NCBI GenBank assembly: GCA_905221615.1
Contig: CAJNDT010005545.1
Location: 1-64,000, forward strand
Origin: Symbiodinium sp. CCMP2592
Lineage: Eukaryota; Sar; Dinophyceae; Suessiales; Symbiodiniaceae
Length of the DNA stretch: 64,000 bases
Reading direction: 5' to 3'
The position numbers and the translations under genes were made by a program. Positions 40,564 to 52,598 of the stretch are shown one piece after another. How positions within the stretch are numbered: position 1 is the first letter of the stretch; each line of letters opens with the position of its first letter. The notes beneath the pieces were generated by a model, which saw nothing but the letters and a program-made list of their open reading frames with translations, was not told the origin of the DNA and did no database searches.

Positions 40564-41468
40564 CCTCAGATACGGTAGCTGAGATCCCTTGGACCTGTCC
40601 AACACTGTTCCGTGCCGAAAGCCACCGAATTCCTACGTGGTAGCCTGGTAGCTGCGGGTTATCTGGCAGCAGCCTTAGATAAAACCATGTTTCGCACATG
40701 GGCGTTTGCAAGTACGGTTTTACGCACAGCACCTCTGGCCCTAATCGTCCGGGAATGACAAGAGGACTGCTTCTAGCGGTGCCCGCGATTCCTCACAAGC
40801 CTTCAAGCAAAAACCGTAAAGATCCTGCTTCAAAAGCACCATAGCCCATCAACTCCTAATCTAGATGTCCCTGAGTACCATCCATAATACTGCACGGCTG
40901 CCGAAAAACAGCAATAACATCAGTCGGCATAGAAAACAAGGAATCGGAATGGCAACAAGTCACATCCGTTTTCCAACGCCTGTCTTCGAATCCCGACAGC
41001 AGCTGGATGGTAACTTTCCACTGCAGGGCCTTCCTTGGCTTCTTCTTGTTTACTTAGCTCTGTGTTTAGGCTGGGAGTTTTGATGTTCACAAAACCACCC
41101 AAACCCTGACTTTCGTGCCCTGCATTTAGCCTTGGCCTGGGCGTTCGGATGTTGGGGGAGCCAGTTGCAGACGATGTCTGCTCTCAAGTTAAAGCTTAGG
41201 CTTCAGAGTTGTGGGGTTGTGATCTAAGGGTTGTGGGTATTGGGTTTAGGGTTTAGGGGGTTGTGAGTTAAGAGCTGTGGGTATTGGGTTTCTTTTAAAT
41301 TATACTTGACATGGGCCCCCTCGTCTCCTGCGTCGGCACTGCCTCCCTCAGGCCCAACTCAAGTGGCATTGGCTTTTGGGCCTTCGGGATTGTGGAGTCA
41401 AACACGCTGTATGACGATTTAGGCTATATAGTGAGCCTGTCCTTCAAAGAACCTTCTTCGCTTCCTCA

Positions 41469-41573
41469 TAAAGTAAAAGCCAGAAAGTTGGAATATGATT
41501 ATCCTAAACCCTTCTATGGTAAACTTATAAGGTATCCTACCCTGAAACCATATTCCAACTTTCTGGAGTTCCC
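41469..41573. mobile_element. Hairpin element, family D copy 1, intron-like
   Basis: GCCAGAAAGTTGGAATATG / CATATTCCAACTTTCTGG ends. The plus strand reads GTAAAAG...CTGGAG at 41473-41568 (96 bp). Frames before (SLSFKEPSSLPHK) and after (FPIRITLDIYQPAQPLTRP) are open and join in phase 0. A near-identical inverted copy lies at 56874-56976. Confidence 0.8.
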
Positions 41574-41639
41574 CATAAGAATTACTCTTGACATCTACCA
41601 GCCAGCCCAACCTCTAACCAGACCGATATCCGGGTCGAG

Positions 41640-41760
41640 TCCTCTCACTAGACCCAAGAGTAACCTAGGAATAAAAAGGGTGCCCTTTTTGGTTTAAAGG
41701 GGCTTAAAAGGGAACCTGAACCCTCAAAAAAGGAAATAAGGGTCCTAGCTAATAGTTAGC
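41640..41760. repeat. Dispersed repeat, family J copy 1
   Basis: Shares about 110 bp with 49612-49735, including AGTAACCTAGGAATAAAAAG, GGTGCCCTTTTTGGTTTAAA and GGAACCTGAACCC. Short internal inverted words suggest another hairpin family. Confidence 0.85.
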
Positions 41761-41844
41761 CTGAACGAACAGCCTACGTACTTGACCTATGTTGCCCTTG
41801 CCAATCCCTTCAGAGCCTCAGGCCTCAGGGCAAAGAGAAAGCGG

Positions 41845-41937
41845 TTTAGGGTTTTGGGGTTTAGGGTTCAGGGGTTCAGAGTTTAGGGGTTTAGGGTTTT
41901 GAGGTTTAGGGTTTAGGGGTGTGGGGTTTCGGGACCA
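41845..41937 (+). repeat. TTTAGGG-type array
   Basis: GGTTTAGGGTTTTGGGGTTT-type heptamers and octamers over about 90 bp. Confidence 0.9.
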
Positions 41938-41939
41938 AG

Positions 41940-41985
41940 ACTCTCGCAGGAGCTCAGGGCGGCATTGAAGGCCGCCGCCTGCCCA
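41940..41985 (-). pseudogene. PPR-like fragment
   Basis: The minus strand reads GQAAAFNAALSSCESLGP. The first PPR helix is recognisable and the second is absent. Confidence 0.5.
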
Positions 41986-42351
41986 GCAAAGTCTTCATGA
42001 CTTGCCTCCTTGTTTCAAGACAAAACCCTAATCCCTAAATCTAAACCCCGTCACGAAGGACAGAAACAGCGGTCCTATACGGAAGAATGGCATGTCGATC
42101 CCGAATGAGACCCTACTTTAGTGGCCATAAAAATTAGCATAGACCTCCTCGAAGGTTGCTATAAAGGATCCATGGGGATCCAGCGGTAACTATACGATCT
42201 GATTACCTGAAATCCTTGCTAATGTGAAGCTCAGAGGCCTGGAGGTGGAGGGTCTGCAACATCCGCAACAGCAAACAGGCTGGGGTTGAGGGGTTTAAGG
42301 TTTCGGGTTGAGGGGTCAGAGCCGCACATTGAACAAACAGATCGCCAGACA

Positions 42352-42773
42352 AAGGTATGTGTACATACGCACACATACATACTCATACTCAAACTCATAC
42401 TCGTACTCTCACACTCACACTCTTTACTCTTACACATACACAGACACATACATACATATGTACATACATACATACATATGCACATACATACATACATACA
42501 TACATGCATACATGCATGCATGCATGCATGCATGCATGCATATAGATTTAGGTATGTACGTGTGTGCATAGACGTATGCCATAGCATGTTTACACACACA
42601 CCCACACACACACACACGCATACATACATACAGACATACATAAATACGAACAACAAACAAACATACATGCATACATACATACATACAAACATGCATGCAT
42701 ACATACATACACACACACACATGTACATGCATGCATGCACTATTGTAAATGCATGTATAGTTATAAACATGTG

Positions 42774-42814
<41 letters not shown>

Positions 42815-42832
42815 GATATGATATGTATATGT
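42352..42832. repeat. CATA/CACA/CATG and TA microsatellite block
   Basis: About 480 bp of CATACATA, ACACACAC, CATGCATG and TATATA runs. The long Thr/His-rich plus ORFs and Cys/Val/Met-rich minus ORFs are artefacts. Confidence 0.95.
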
Positions 42833-42864
42833 GTGTACAGATTAGGCATGTACGTCTACACAGT

Positions 42865-43270
42865 AACCCTGATTAAACCGTGCATCCTAGACCCTAAAGC
42901 CTATATACCCTAAACCCCGAAGCCCCAAACCCTATTCCCTATAGGCCCTAAACCCTATAAGCCCTGAACCTTCTATAAACCCTGATTATACCCTAAATAT
43001 CCCTAAACCCCAAACCCCAAACCTCTACACCCTCTAAGCCCTAAACCCCTGAACCCTGTATTGCGTATCTAAGCCCTATACACCCTATAACTAAACCCTG
43101 AACCCGCTTTTGCGTATCATCCGAAAAACAAAGCCAAGCCTAAACCCTAGACCCTGAAGCCCATATACCCAAAGCCCCAAACCCTATTATTCCCTATAAG
43201 CCCTAAACCCTAAACCCCTAAACCCTAAACCCTAAACCCTATTCCCTATAAGCCCTAAACCCCAAAAAGC
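42865..43270 (-). repeat. Degenerate CCCTAAA array with CCCTATAAG variants
   Basis: CCCTAAACCC words alternate with CCCTATAAGCCC for about 400 bp. The block CCAAACCCTATTCCCTATA recurs twice. Confidence 0.88.
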
Positions 43271-43509
43271 CAAGCCTGGCTCTCGAGGCCCAGCTCTTCG
43301 AAGCTCTGGAGCAGGCCCAAGCCAGCGCGCCAGGCGGCGGAATCCCTCGGGGTGTCGTTGCAACTTATAAGGGCTTGAATAAGCGTTCCTTTCAGGCTAC
43401 CCTAAACCCCTGAACCCTACAACCTGGACCCTGAAGCCTAAACCCGGAACTCTGAAACTTATACCCCAACCCTGAACCCTCAGCGTAAAGACGGGGAGCT
43501 CTGAGGTGC

Positions 43510-43642
43510 GGTTTCCCAGAACCTCCAATATCCCTGAAGTAGGGAATATACCTGAAATCCTTGTCATGTTAGAGATCGTACCATAATTTAAGGTATATGT
43601 ATTCCTTCAATAAGGGATAGTGGAGCCTCTGGGTCATGTACC
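43510..43642. mobile_element. Hairpin element, family K copy 1
   Basis: CCTCCAATATCCCTGAAGTAGGGAATATACC and inverted GGTATATGTATTCC...AGTGGAGCC. The core CATAATTTAAGGTATAT is shared with 44449-44512 and 58735-58852. Confidence 0.75.
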
Positions 43643-44448
43643 TATCCTGCTTCCGGCTCCTGTCTCTTGTCATACCTGTCCTCCTTTCTACGCTTGTTCG
43701 CTGAGTTGGGGAGTTACGAAAAGCACCATGCTTCAAGCTGCATCGTTTGCATGCATATAGGTTGCTTAGATAGGGCTCTTAAGGTTAAGGCTTTAGGGTG
43801 TCCATTTGTTGCTTAGATGGGGTACCCCCTAGACTTCAGAAGAACAAACCTATCCCTAATCCTTCAACCCTAGACCCTATATGACAGGGCCAAGCATCCC
43901 ACAGGCCTTGATTCCCACGCCGAAACCTCCAGGCTGCCGGGATGCTAGGCTCAGCACCCTTGGCCCTAAACCTGAAGCCGCAGATCTGATGGTCTGAGTA
44001 CTAATAACCCTAACCCTAAACCCTAGACCCTAAATCCCAAAACCCTATCAAAGTGATTGTGGTTTAGGGTTTAGGGTTTAGTCTGACTACTAAATTACTA
44101 AATCGTAGAAGGACTGGACGGATCAAACGCCAAGTAGCTTCAGTCAGCAAGGTACATGTTATTTTGGATACGGAACCTGAAGAGTAATGCTTCAAGTTGT
44201 TCAGGCCCATGTATTCTGCATTTCATTAGAATCGTCCCTTTCTTTTTGTTGCTCTAATTGCACCTTACGGGATCCTACCCATGAAGCCGGATGTCAAACA
44301 AAGTCTGACTACATACTATCTTTAAAGCCTTGGTAGGGTAGGGAGGAACGCACGACTCAGAGGTTTTGCAAGTTCTGCGAATGAACGAACGAACGAACCA
44401 CGGAAACAAGGAAGGAAGTAATGACGGAATGACTGAAGAAGTACTAAG
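43643..44448. other. No gene recognised
   Basis: CCCTAAA words at 44005-44050 and inverted TTTAGGG at 44060-44080. GAAC tetranucleotides at 44381-44397. No protein-like ORF. Confidence 0.5.
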
Positions 44449-44512
44449 TATTAAGGATCCTACTATAATTTAAGGTATATTCCCTAATTAAGGGGTATTG
44501 GTACGAGCAGTC
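44449..44512. mobile_element. Hairpin element, family K partial copy
   Basis: TATTAAGGATCCTACTATAATTTAAGGTATATTCCC, the right half of family K only. Confidence 0.65.
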
Positions 44513-44739
44513 TCTGAATACTGAGCCCCAAACTGTAAAGCCTAAGAGTTACGGGCTCAGCGGTAAAGCTTCAAGATTTCAGGTTCAGGGTGTTGCCTTG
44601 GGCTGCAAGGTGACATGATTAGGGTTGTAGAACTCAGGGGTGCGGCCCTAAACCCTAAACCCTGAACCCTAAACCCTAAACCGTGGCTGTTTCAGGCTTA
44701 AAGTTCGGGGGTAGGTCGACAAGTTTCCAACAATATGAT

Positions 44740-44814
44740 CCGCCTTTGTGGCCATCGTCGTGGCGCAAGAGCACCAAAGCTCTGTCCCAGCCACCGGCAC
44801 CTGGAATAACCCGG
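44740..44814 (-). pseudogene. PPR-like fragment
   Basis: The minus strand reads RVIPGAGGWDRALVLLRHDD; the Gly-Trp-Asp-Arg-Ala-Leu-x-Leu-Leu piece is the second-helix signature of dinoflagellate-style PPR repeats. Confidence 0.4.
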
Positions 44815-46430
44815 CTCGGATGATATGCATGGTGGATGTTCTGTTTATACGTTTCAGGGTTAGTATAGACTCTGAACTGTGCCATTAGCATATAAATACT
44901 TCAATGCTCAAACCAAAGACGTCAATCCAAAGACCAACCTGCCCCGGTGAGCGTGGCGATGCGCAGCGCCTCGTCGCAGTCCGGAGCCTAAATGCAGCCG
45001 CGGCTGTAGTCGAGCTTAGGATTCCAGGAGGGGGTTATGTCATGTAATGTCATGTATTTTGGGTTGACGGGTTTCGGGTTTAGGGTCCAGGGTCGATGTA
45101 TAAGTTCAAAGCACACTGCTTCAGGGTGAAAGTGCTTTCAGTTTAGGTATCGGGGGTTCATCAGAGAGTTGTGGGGTCCAGAGGCTTGGGGCCGCCAAGG
45201 CCTCCGCCATCTTCGTTGCTGAGGGAACGCAGCATAAAGGGGCGCCTTTTGCTGCTTCTGCCGCTATGGAAATGATGGCAGTGATGGTGTGCATCACGAG
45301 GAGAAGTATGTTAGCAGGTACGGCTGGCAGACGGATTTTTGGAACAAGACTTCACGACTGCATGGGTCATGAGATGCCAGACCACTCCAAACCCTACACC
45401 CAAAACTCCTAAACCCCTAAGCCCTGAACCCCCCAGCGCAAGCCCTGGTCTGGACTTTCAGAATGTTCTACAGTACACAGTCCAAACAGTGCATGGCTCG
45501 AAGCCTCCATGCGTTCCTGGGAGTACATACTAGGAATCCGCTGCGCCTTGAAGGACTCTTCTAAGGGCTCCTTTGAGGGCCCTATGGTTCTGTGATAGGG
45601 ATCCCTTTGACGGCTTAGGATGCAAGATTTTGAGGTTACGGGCTGTCGCAAGGGTCTCTTTGGCTGCGCCATGTAGCTCGGCCTTTTTCGAGGGTGTCGT
45701 GAACCGCAACTATACCCAGTCAGTCTATACAAGAAAAATACCTGCTGTAGGTATGTCTGCAGGCTCTTGCCAGCCAGCTAAGTCTTAGTGGCGAAACGCC
45801 CCAGATTTTGGGCACCGTACACTGCAATGACTGCAGTGTGTAACACAGGCATGTTAACATGACAGAACTGCCAACACCCTGACGCTCAACACTAAGCCTT
45901 CAAAGTCAAAGCTAATGTATCGTAGATCCTGAATATACCCCAAACCCTAAGGCCATCTCAAAACCTCGACTCTCTGTCCCAATCCTAATCAACCCTGAAC
46001 CAAAAAAACTCAATACGCTCTGCCTCGCCCCATAATGCCAGGCCCAATTGCCAGCATCCACCTGAAGAAGTCCGTGTTGAGGTTTAGCGGCTTAGGGTTA
46101 AAATAATCCAAAATTTGAATCTTACATACATGGGTAATTCTCTGCTTTAGAATCCCTTTTGAGGTCAGGGTAGGCATTCACAGGGTTTTGTACGTTTGTA
46201 GAACTTTGGACGGTTTCAAAGACAGAGATCCGAAACAAAGACGCAACATCAACAACATCGTTCTGCAGGGTTTACATAGGAACAGTACTGAATCACGCTG
46301 CTGGTGTCGCAGATGATCCTTCTTTGCTTTCTCTTAACAGCAGACTCGGACACCCCATGCTAGCCAGCAGATGCCCTACACCCTAAGCCCTTCACCCTTT
46401 CAAAGGAGAGTCTGGCACTAAGGATCCCGT
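44815..46430. other. No complete gene recognised
   Basis: GGGATCCCTTTGA-type repeats at 45545-45615. Short ORFs on both strands at 45339-45788 overlap. 45880-46080 has a few CCCTAAA-like words. Confidence 0.45.
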
Positions 46431-46439
46431 AAACTGCGA

Positions 46440-46495
46440 GCCCCTTGCACCTCGGTTCAGCGCGGAGAGGAAGGCCGTGTGAGTGACAAGATCGG
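46440..46495 (-). pseudogene. PPR-like fragment (weak)
   Basis: The minus strand reads LVTHTAFLSALNRGARG, similar to a PPR first helix, though the usual Ala-Cys pair is Ala-Leu. Confidence 0.35.
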
Positions 46496-46542
46496 CGCGC
46501 AGCTGTCCTTGGAGTTCTCATTGGAGTTTGGGGTTGGCGCTT

Positions 46543-46636
46543 TACCCATAGGCCCCATAGTAGTTCCTTTTTGGGATTACCGAAGAGAATTGAAAACATG
46601 AGCCCCAACAAGGAACTAGTTTGGGGCCTATGGGTA
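46543..46636. mobile_element. Hairpin element, family A copy
   Basis: TACCCATAGGCCCCATAGTA...GGGGCCTATGGGTA, 94 bp. The centre differs from the copy 100 bp away, while the ends are nearly identical. Confidence 0.9.
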
Positions 46637-46735
46637 GTGTCAGCAGATCAGTGCCAGCGTCGGTCTATCGCCAGAGCATATGATGGAGCTTTCGAGTCTT
46701 TGGGCAAAAACCACTTGATCATCAACCCTTGGGAA

Positions 46736-46829
46736 TACCCATGGGCCCCATAGTAGTTCCTGTTGGGGGTTCACATTTAGAACCCTATAAGGTAATCCCA
46801 AAAAGGAACTACTATGGGGCCTATGGGTA
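46736..46829. mobile_element. Hairpin element, family A copy
   Basis: TACCCATGGGCCCCATAGTA...ACTATGGGGCCTATGGGTA, 94 bp, same orientation as 46543-46636. Two full copies lie within 300 bp. Confidence 0.92.
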
Positions 46830-48059
46830 CAGTTCGAATAGCCCCTGTGGCAAACACCCGAAACAGGCTCTTGGAGTCATTCGGCTCTTCGCATTTGGAG
46901 CTATTACCTTCTGAGGCGTATGGGGTTCAACCATGGGTGTGTAGGGTCTCTACGTTCGGGACCGGGATGCGCTGACAGCATGTCCGAGGTGGGGATATGT
47001 CTTGTCTGTGATGGTCTAAAACGCGCACATACACAGAAATCTTTACAAAACGGCTCGAACAGCCCCCATTCCATGATCTGTCGGCTACCTTTGGGATCCT
47101 ACCGGTTCACACCGCGTGATTCTTGAAGAACTCTGGGACCAGGTCGATCTGCGGAAAAGGAGCCTGAAGCCAATCGCTCCGAGGTTGTCGGAGCATAGGT
47201 TCTGCGACGAAACCAACTCAGCCCGACCCCAAAAGCCCAAACCCTAAAGCCGTTGTAGAACCCTTATAGATCCCTTTAAAAGGAACCCTTATATATGGTG
47301 CAGCGCTGCTAGGCCCCCCCTCCCCCCCCCACCCCATGGTATCCCCGCCTTCCCCCCTGTGGTTCCCTGTGGTGGTTCCCCCCTGCCCCCCCTGAGCTCC
47401 AAAGCCAATGATAGTGATGAATATGATGGTGATGATAATGACGAAGATGGTGCTCATGATCCCCATCCGCACTCTCATCAGGTCCCTTGCTCAAAAGTCC
47501 CGAATGAAAACCATTCAAATACGTGCTCAAGCTTACTTGTAGCGAACCCAACCGAAACTTGGCTTGGAATGACAACGGTCGATATGGTTTTCGCAAGAAC
47601 ATCACAAGCCAAGCACGGTTTTCAACTAGATAAAGCGATGAACATGCGGTGCCGAAGCCCAGAGCAACATGAGAGCAAAGGTACCACCAATAGCCACACT
47701 GGGACTAGCAGCTAGCACATCAACATCATTGTGCACAACATTCTCATTTGTGCTCGAAGAGAGGGCAAGGGAAGGGGCCCGGTGGTTCCCTGTGTTGATT
47801 ATCCTTCCCCACCCCGCCCTTGTGGTTCGCCGTCTTGTGGTTCCACTATTGTGGGTTATCCCTCCCGCACCCACCCCCGATTGCCAAGGCGAGAGGCGAG
47901 GCCTGGCTTGGGGGGGGAGTTGCGCGGATGACGTGTGACTGTTTGATTGGACGAGACGCCTGGCTTCGGGGGGGCGGGGGCGGGGGGGGGCATACCATGG
48001 GGGGTGGGGGGGGGGGGCCCTGCGACGCGGCGACGCGGCACCATATATGGGTCGCTTTC
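46830..48059. other. No recognised gene; strong G/C homopolymer runs
   Basis: C-runs at 47310-47400 and G-runs at 47970-48020. A GATGATAATGA-type triplet stretch lies near 47410-47450. ORFs over the runs are Gly/Pro artefacts. Confidence 0.5.
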
Positions 48060-48172
48060 CCAAAGGGGCCAAAGTGCCTAGATAGTAGAATGTAGGGTTT
48101 CTATATTAGGAATTACTATTATGACTTAGGGAAGTATCCCCCATCCAGTACCTATAGGACCCTTTGGGAAAG
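48060..48172. mobile_element. Hairpin element, family L copy 2
   Basis: TTTCCCAAAGGGGCCA / ATAGGACCCTTTGGGAAA ends. The core GGGTTTCTATATTAGGAAT is the inverted form of the 14213-14290 core. Confidence 0.7.
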
Positions 48173-48203
48173 CCCTGAGGGTCGTCGTCGAGCCAAGTGT
48201 CGC

Positions 48204-48292
48204 ATGCGGAGGTTCTGAACAAGGGGCAGCGCGGCGTCCCAGCGACCCTGTCTCCTTACACGGTTGACATACACAGGAACTGTGCTTTCAGC
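48204..48292 (-). pseudogene. PPR-like fragment
   Basis: The minus strand reads STVPVYVNRVRRQGRWDAAL followed by PLVQNLR. Gln-Gly-Arg-Trp-Asp-Ala-Ala-Leu is typical of the second PPR helix. Confidence 0.5.
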
Positions 48293-48602
48293 ATGCAATG
48301 TCCATCCTACCCGATTTGCGATGGTTGAGAATACGTACTCAGAGGCCAACTAGAGGAGGGAATCAGAGGCTAGAAGGGCAGTGTGATCCTGACTCGACAA
48401 CTGTACGAACTTGTCCAGCTCAACCGGCTTTACTCAGGAACCCCAATTCAGAGAAGAGTATATGTAGTCTTGATAATCTTATAGGGTCCTTAAGGGAACC
48501 TGAGGGGACGCTATAGAGCACTAGGGACTAGTAGCTTACCTACCCCCTTTGGAGCCCCCCCCATAAGGATAACATAATCATCACCCTGAACCCGAAACCC
48601 TA

Positions 48603-48723
48603 CTTAGAGGCCCAGGAGACTTAGTAAGTCGGTTATAAGTAGGGTTATAATTGGGGTAACTCCATTTAGGGTACTTATAACTCTACTTATAACCTACTTA
48701 CCAAGTCCCCTGGGCCTCTAAGT
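48603..48723. mobile_element. Hairpin element, family H
   Basis: TTAGAGGCCCAGGAGACTTA and inverted AAGTCCCCTGGGCCTCTAAG. The inner arms GGTTATAAGTAGGGTTATAA / TTATAACTCTACTTATAACC also pair. Nearly the whole 120 bp can fold on itself. Confidence 0.9.
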
Positions 48724-49421
48724 ACCATACAAGCAACCCGGGCTTCCTCTGCGAATCACGGAGGCCTTCTGTTGAACCCCCCCCAGCGCCAACCCCCCAA
48801 CACCGTAAATCATAAACCCCCAAGTCGTCTGAAACTCCTATTCTGACCCTTGCGGCAACCCTTGCGGTAAACCTTATACTAACCTTTCTGGTAGGCTGTT
48901 ATGTTAACCTTGATCGTCGCCCTTACAGTAACCCCTTTTGTAGCCCTTGCCGTAACCCTTATAGCCCTTATGGTAATACGGTAGCCCTCATAGTATGGTA
49001 GCCCTTATAGTATCCCCTAGAGAGACCCTTCGTTAGAAGCTCTTTTGCCCCGGGCACTGGCAAGATGTGAGGCCGGCATTGTGCGCCATGGTGTCTGGCA
49101 TCAGCCCTCCAGTGGTTTTGAGGGTTCCATTGAGGATCCCTTTGAGGGATCCTATCCCTAAACCCTCAACCCTACAAGCGTACTTTAAGGTTTTGGGCTG
49201 TCGGGCCTTTCGGGTTTCACGGTTGGAAAGTTTAGGGGCGAGAGGTTTGAGGGAAATCAAACGAGGTATCGGTACAGTACTTGTTATTCGGATCTCCCAA
49301 TATTGCGCATACACTGCTCACAGAACCAAGGGCCCTTTATTTCATGAAGACTTCCGTAAACCGTATGAAAATTGTAGATTTGCCACATATATATATATAT
49401 GAGACAGGAACCTTTATGTAT

Positions 49422-49459
<38 letters not shown>

Positions 49460-49611
49460 CACGCAAAGCGCACACATTAGTAGGTATCAATGAGACACTG
49501 CAACAGGGATCCTGATTTGGCTTCAAGTATCTCCCTCAGCTTACATTCTGGGGCACGCAGGTCAACCCCACCCTTACAGCAGAGGGCCTCGTTCATTATA
49601 ATCATGAATTA
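48724..49611. other. Mixed repeats; CCCTTGCGGTAACC-like tandem words and a TA microsatellite
   Basis: 48850-49010 repeats AACCCTTGCGGTAA / CCCTTATAGTA-type words. 49388-49454 holds (TA)n runs. A PPR-like fragment at 49042-49100 is listed separately. Confidence 0.6.
49042..49100 (-). pseudogene. PPR-like fragment (weak)
   Basis: The minus strand reads DTMAHNAGLTSCQCPGQKS, resembling the first PPR helix with the Asn-Ala...Ser-Cys spacing. Confidence 0.4.
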
Positions 49612-49735
49612 CTCTAGACCCAAGAGTACCCTAGGAATAAAAAGGGTGCCCTTTTTGGTTTAAAGGGGCTTGTAAAGGAACCTGAACCCGTAAAAAGGGA
49701 ATAAGGGCCTACTCTAGGTCCTAGTACTGGGTTTG
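49612..49735. repeat. Dispersed repeat, family J copy 2
   Basis: Same orientation as 41640-41760 and about 90% alike by eye over the shared 110 bp. Confidence 0.85.
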
Positions 49736-50215
49736 GGGTTTAGGGTTCTGCAGTTTTTAGGGCTTTTGGGTGTAGGGTTTAGGTGCAGGTTTGTCGGTGT
49801 CTCATTACTTGCGGCAGGGTAGGACTCCAACCATTGCCATTGTGTTGGCGCGAGAGAATTTCATGAGGTCTGTCAATATCTCCAAACGATCTCGGTGCCA
49901 GGAGTAAAATTTGAAGGCTTGATGGCTTATGACTGACCTGGTCTTACACAGCTTCTTGAGGGGTCGGCTTGCAGGATATGTCCAGGCTTTTGGGCTTGAG
50001 CTTGGAGAAGTCTACCAAAAATGGGACTTGGGCTATGCGAAGTCTACTTCTGTGGAGGTTGATGTGGCACAACAACTCCTGATAGAGCATCGGGCGTCCA
50101 TCATCTTGCACCCCTAAACCCTAAACCCTAAATCCAAAACCCTAAACTCCAAAGCCTAAGCAACAGACCAGGGTTTAGAGCCTCCGGACTTCGAACCTTG
50201 GAACTTAATTTAGTG

Positions 50216-50330
50216 TAGACGCCCAAAAGTTGGAAACCCAATAGCCTCAATCCTTAAGAACAATGTATAGGGAATCCCGGCGCTATTTGGCCTTAATCCC
50301 GTTTCCAACTTTATGGGGTTTACTGTAGTG
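50216..50330. mobile_element. Hairpin element, family E copy 1, intron-like ends
   Basis: The plus strand runs GTAGACGCCCAAAAGTTGG...CCAACTTTATGG...TACTGTAG, so both a GT start and an AG end lie in the terminal repeats. The sequence after it stays open for about 38 codons (CVEVPAPDCMLSKESRSNAE...). Confidence 0.75.
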
Positions 50331-50997
50331 TGTGGAGGTCCCGGCTCCAGATTGCATGCTGTCCAAAGAAAGCCGCTCAAATGCAGAGCATAGGCAGAAG
50401 GGTGATTTGTTCAGAAATCTGTTGGCCCCTAAACCCTAAACCCCAAACCCTAAAGTGTTCAGAAATCTGTTGGTCTGCAAGACACCAAAAGCTGCATCAC
50501 ACGCTGCACCGAATTTTGATCCCGAGGGTTCCTCTTGTCTGATACTCATATGCTCTTCCGAATGCTTACCTCTGAAGCGAGTATCCCAAACCCAGGTGCC
50601 TAATTATGTCCTTCGGACCCTCAGGCCTTATGGGGGCCTAGCAGCTCTCAAAGCACCAAAAGCATAGCAAACGAAGCGCTGACACCGGGCAGCAGTCCAA
50701 ACATGTTTCGAGGCCAGTTCCATGGCAATAGCTTTAGGCCCCGCCAACGAAGGTTTGCACGTTTCCTGTAGGATCTAGACCTCATGAACTTCAAGTCCAA
50801 CCCCGATGCACGAAACTCCGAAAACCCCAAAGCCCGCTGCCATCGCGGCTTTCGTGTCCCTAAACCCTAAACCCTCTCTTTCCAGCCGAGGCTCCTTTCA
50901 GAGAGAGCTGGTGCAGCAAAGACCTGATGAAACCATCGCTGCAACGCTTTGGCTGCGGGAGGGTTTGAAGAGTGGCGGGTTCGAAGACGCTTTGACA

Positions 50998-51096
50998 GGG
51001 GGGCCTTAATTATTACAGAATAGGGTTTTGGGGCCCATTATACTATAATTATAAAAGGAACCTCCAAAATAATATTTGTTATAAGCCCCTATATTA
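50998..51096. mobile_element. Hairpin element, family B copy
   Basis: GGGGCCTTAATTATTAC / ATAAGCCCCTATATTA ends with the GGTTTTGGGGCCCATTATAC core. Its edges lack GT-AG on the minus strand, unlike the copy at 8644. Confidence 0.85.
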
Positions 51097-51772
51097 GGCC
51101 GTGGGGTTTCGGGGTCGAGGTATCGGCGACAGGTTTCAGGGATTTGGGCTTGGTGTTTACCGGTTTCGGCTGTGGGGTGCAGGGATTCAGCCAGGATGAG
51201 GAAACCAACATCGAGCATCTTCAGCTCAGTCCTGGACAGCTTACAGCCAACCCTAACCGACCTAATTTCTAACTCTTAACGGGAACTAGGCCTCAAGCAT
51301 GCGCTGAGCAAATCCAAAGCAGCTACGTTGGATTCATCCGCTTGCAGAAAGAGGCATGCAATCGAGGCAATAATACGTTACAGGCCCCTGATCAATCTTA
51401 CCAGTTCCCCGATGTGACTGTTCGTGCGAAAGAAATCAAGCCACCTGCACCCTAACCACACATAAAAAAAACCGAATGCAGGGGGAGCCTTCAATTATTC
51501 TAATATTAAGGCCCCCAATTGAGATCCTAGATTTTTTACCCTACATATGATATATGACTTCGAACCTTCTTCCGATGATTCAGGTTCCCGGTTTAAGTCC
51601 ATCGTAAAACTAAGAAATTAGATTATTAGACAATGCCACAGAAAGATGAACCTTCTCCAATTAAGCCCTTTGTTTCATGTAGTGCCCTTGTAAAGCCGTT
51701 GCAAGACTATCATCAGACAACCACACAACAAACAGCAACTACAACGAACCCATTCTAAGTTTGGAGTCTCCT
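51097..51772. other. No gene recognised
   Basis: Largely non-repetitive. GCCTTCAATTATTC / GGCCCCCAATTGAG at 51487-51527 looks like the remains of a family B-type hairpin. Confidence 0.45.
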
Positions 51773-51860
51773 ACTACCCTATAATGGGCAATATAATGAG
51801 TATATAATAACTATATTACGGGTATATACCTAGGGGTCCTTATTAAGGGTCCCTCCTTTT
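51773..51860. mobile_element. Hairpin element, family G copy 2
   Basis: Inverted relative to 5003-5114. It shares GGGTATATACCTAGGGGTCC and AAGGGTCCCTCCTTTT with the reverse complement of that copy. Confidence 0.8.
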
Positions 51861-52225
51861 ACCTTCGAATCCAGAAGGCAGCGCTTGGATCCAATGTCCG
51901 CCAGTGGCGAAGGATCCCAAGAGGCTCCCTCGGTCGAAGGAATGCTGCAAGGATTTATGTTCAGGTGCCGGGATTCGGGTTTAACCCTAAGGGTCCAAGA
52001 GCCTAATACTCATATACTCTCCTAAGCTACATATCTTCTATCCTTAGCCCAAGTACCTAATTATTGGGTCCTTTGGACCCTTAGGGTAATGCTTCGGATG
52101 TTGGTTCCGAGTTTCGGGTTTGGGGTTTGGGGTTTCAGGTCTCGGGTTTAGGGTTCCGGGCTTGTTTTTGGATCTTAGGGTTAGGGATTGTAGGCCTGTT
52201 ATAGGGACCTGACTCATAAAGACAT

Positions 52226-52338
52226 ATATATATATATATATGAATACATAAGTACATACTGATCTATCGATCTACCCATCTAATTATCTAGCTATCTGTA
52301 GCCATATATATATATATATATATATAAGCACACACAAG

Positions 52339-52372
<34 letters not shown>
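52226..52372. repeat. (TA)n, GATC/ATCT words and (CT)n microsatellite
   Basis: Two (TA)n runs flank ATCTATCGATCTACC-type words and are followed by about 35 bp of CT repeats. Confidence 0.95.
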
Positions 52373-52505
52373 TTCGTTGAAGGAAACTTATATCACGGTA
52401 TCACCGGATAAGGACTACGGAGAGCATAGCGAATTCAAGCAGCCAGAGCTTTGGAGTACTTTCAGGATCAGAGGGCTTCGGGCCGATAGTCTCGGGCTCT
52501 AGTCC

Positions 52506-52598
52506 AGCCGGGGTACCTTTTTTGGGGGTCCGTATGATAAGGATCCTACTATTTTAGGGTACTGTGTTAGGGTCCCCTGTTTTCGGAAACTCCCATTT
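52506..52598. mobile_element. Family C hairpin copy
   Basis: GGGGTACCTTTTTTGGGGGTCC...TAGGGTCCCCTGTTTTCGGAAACTCCC, in inverted orientation relative to 1354. Confidence 0.75.

Noticed and set aside
40960..41000. Possible tRNA 3' half (CTTCGAATCCCGAC)
   Set aside because: The B-box-like word has no matching A box upstream and no acceptor stem.
42231..42849. Long Cys/Val/Met- and Thr/His-rich ORFs on both strands
   Set aside because: They are translations of CATA/CATG/TA microsatellites; several frames stay open because the repeat lacks stop codons.
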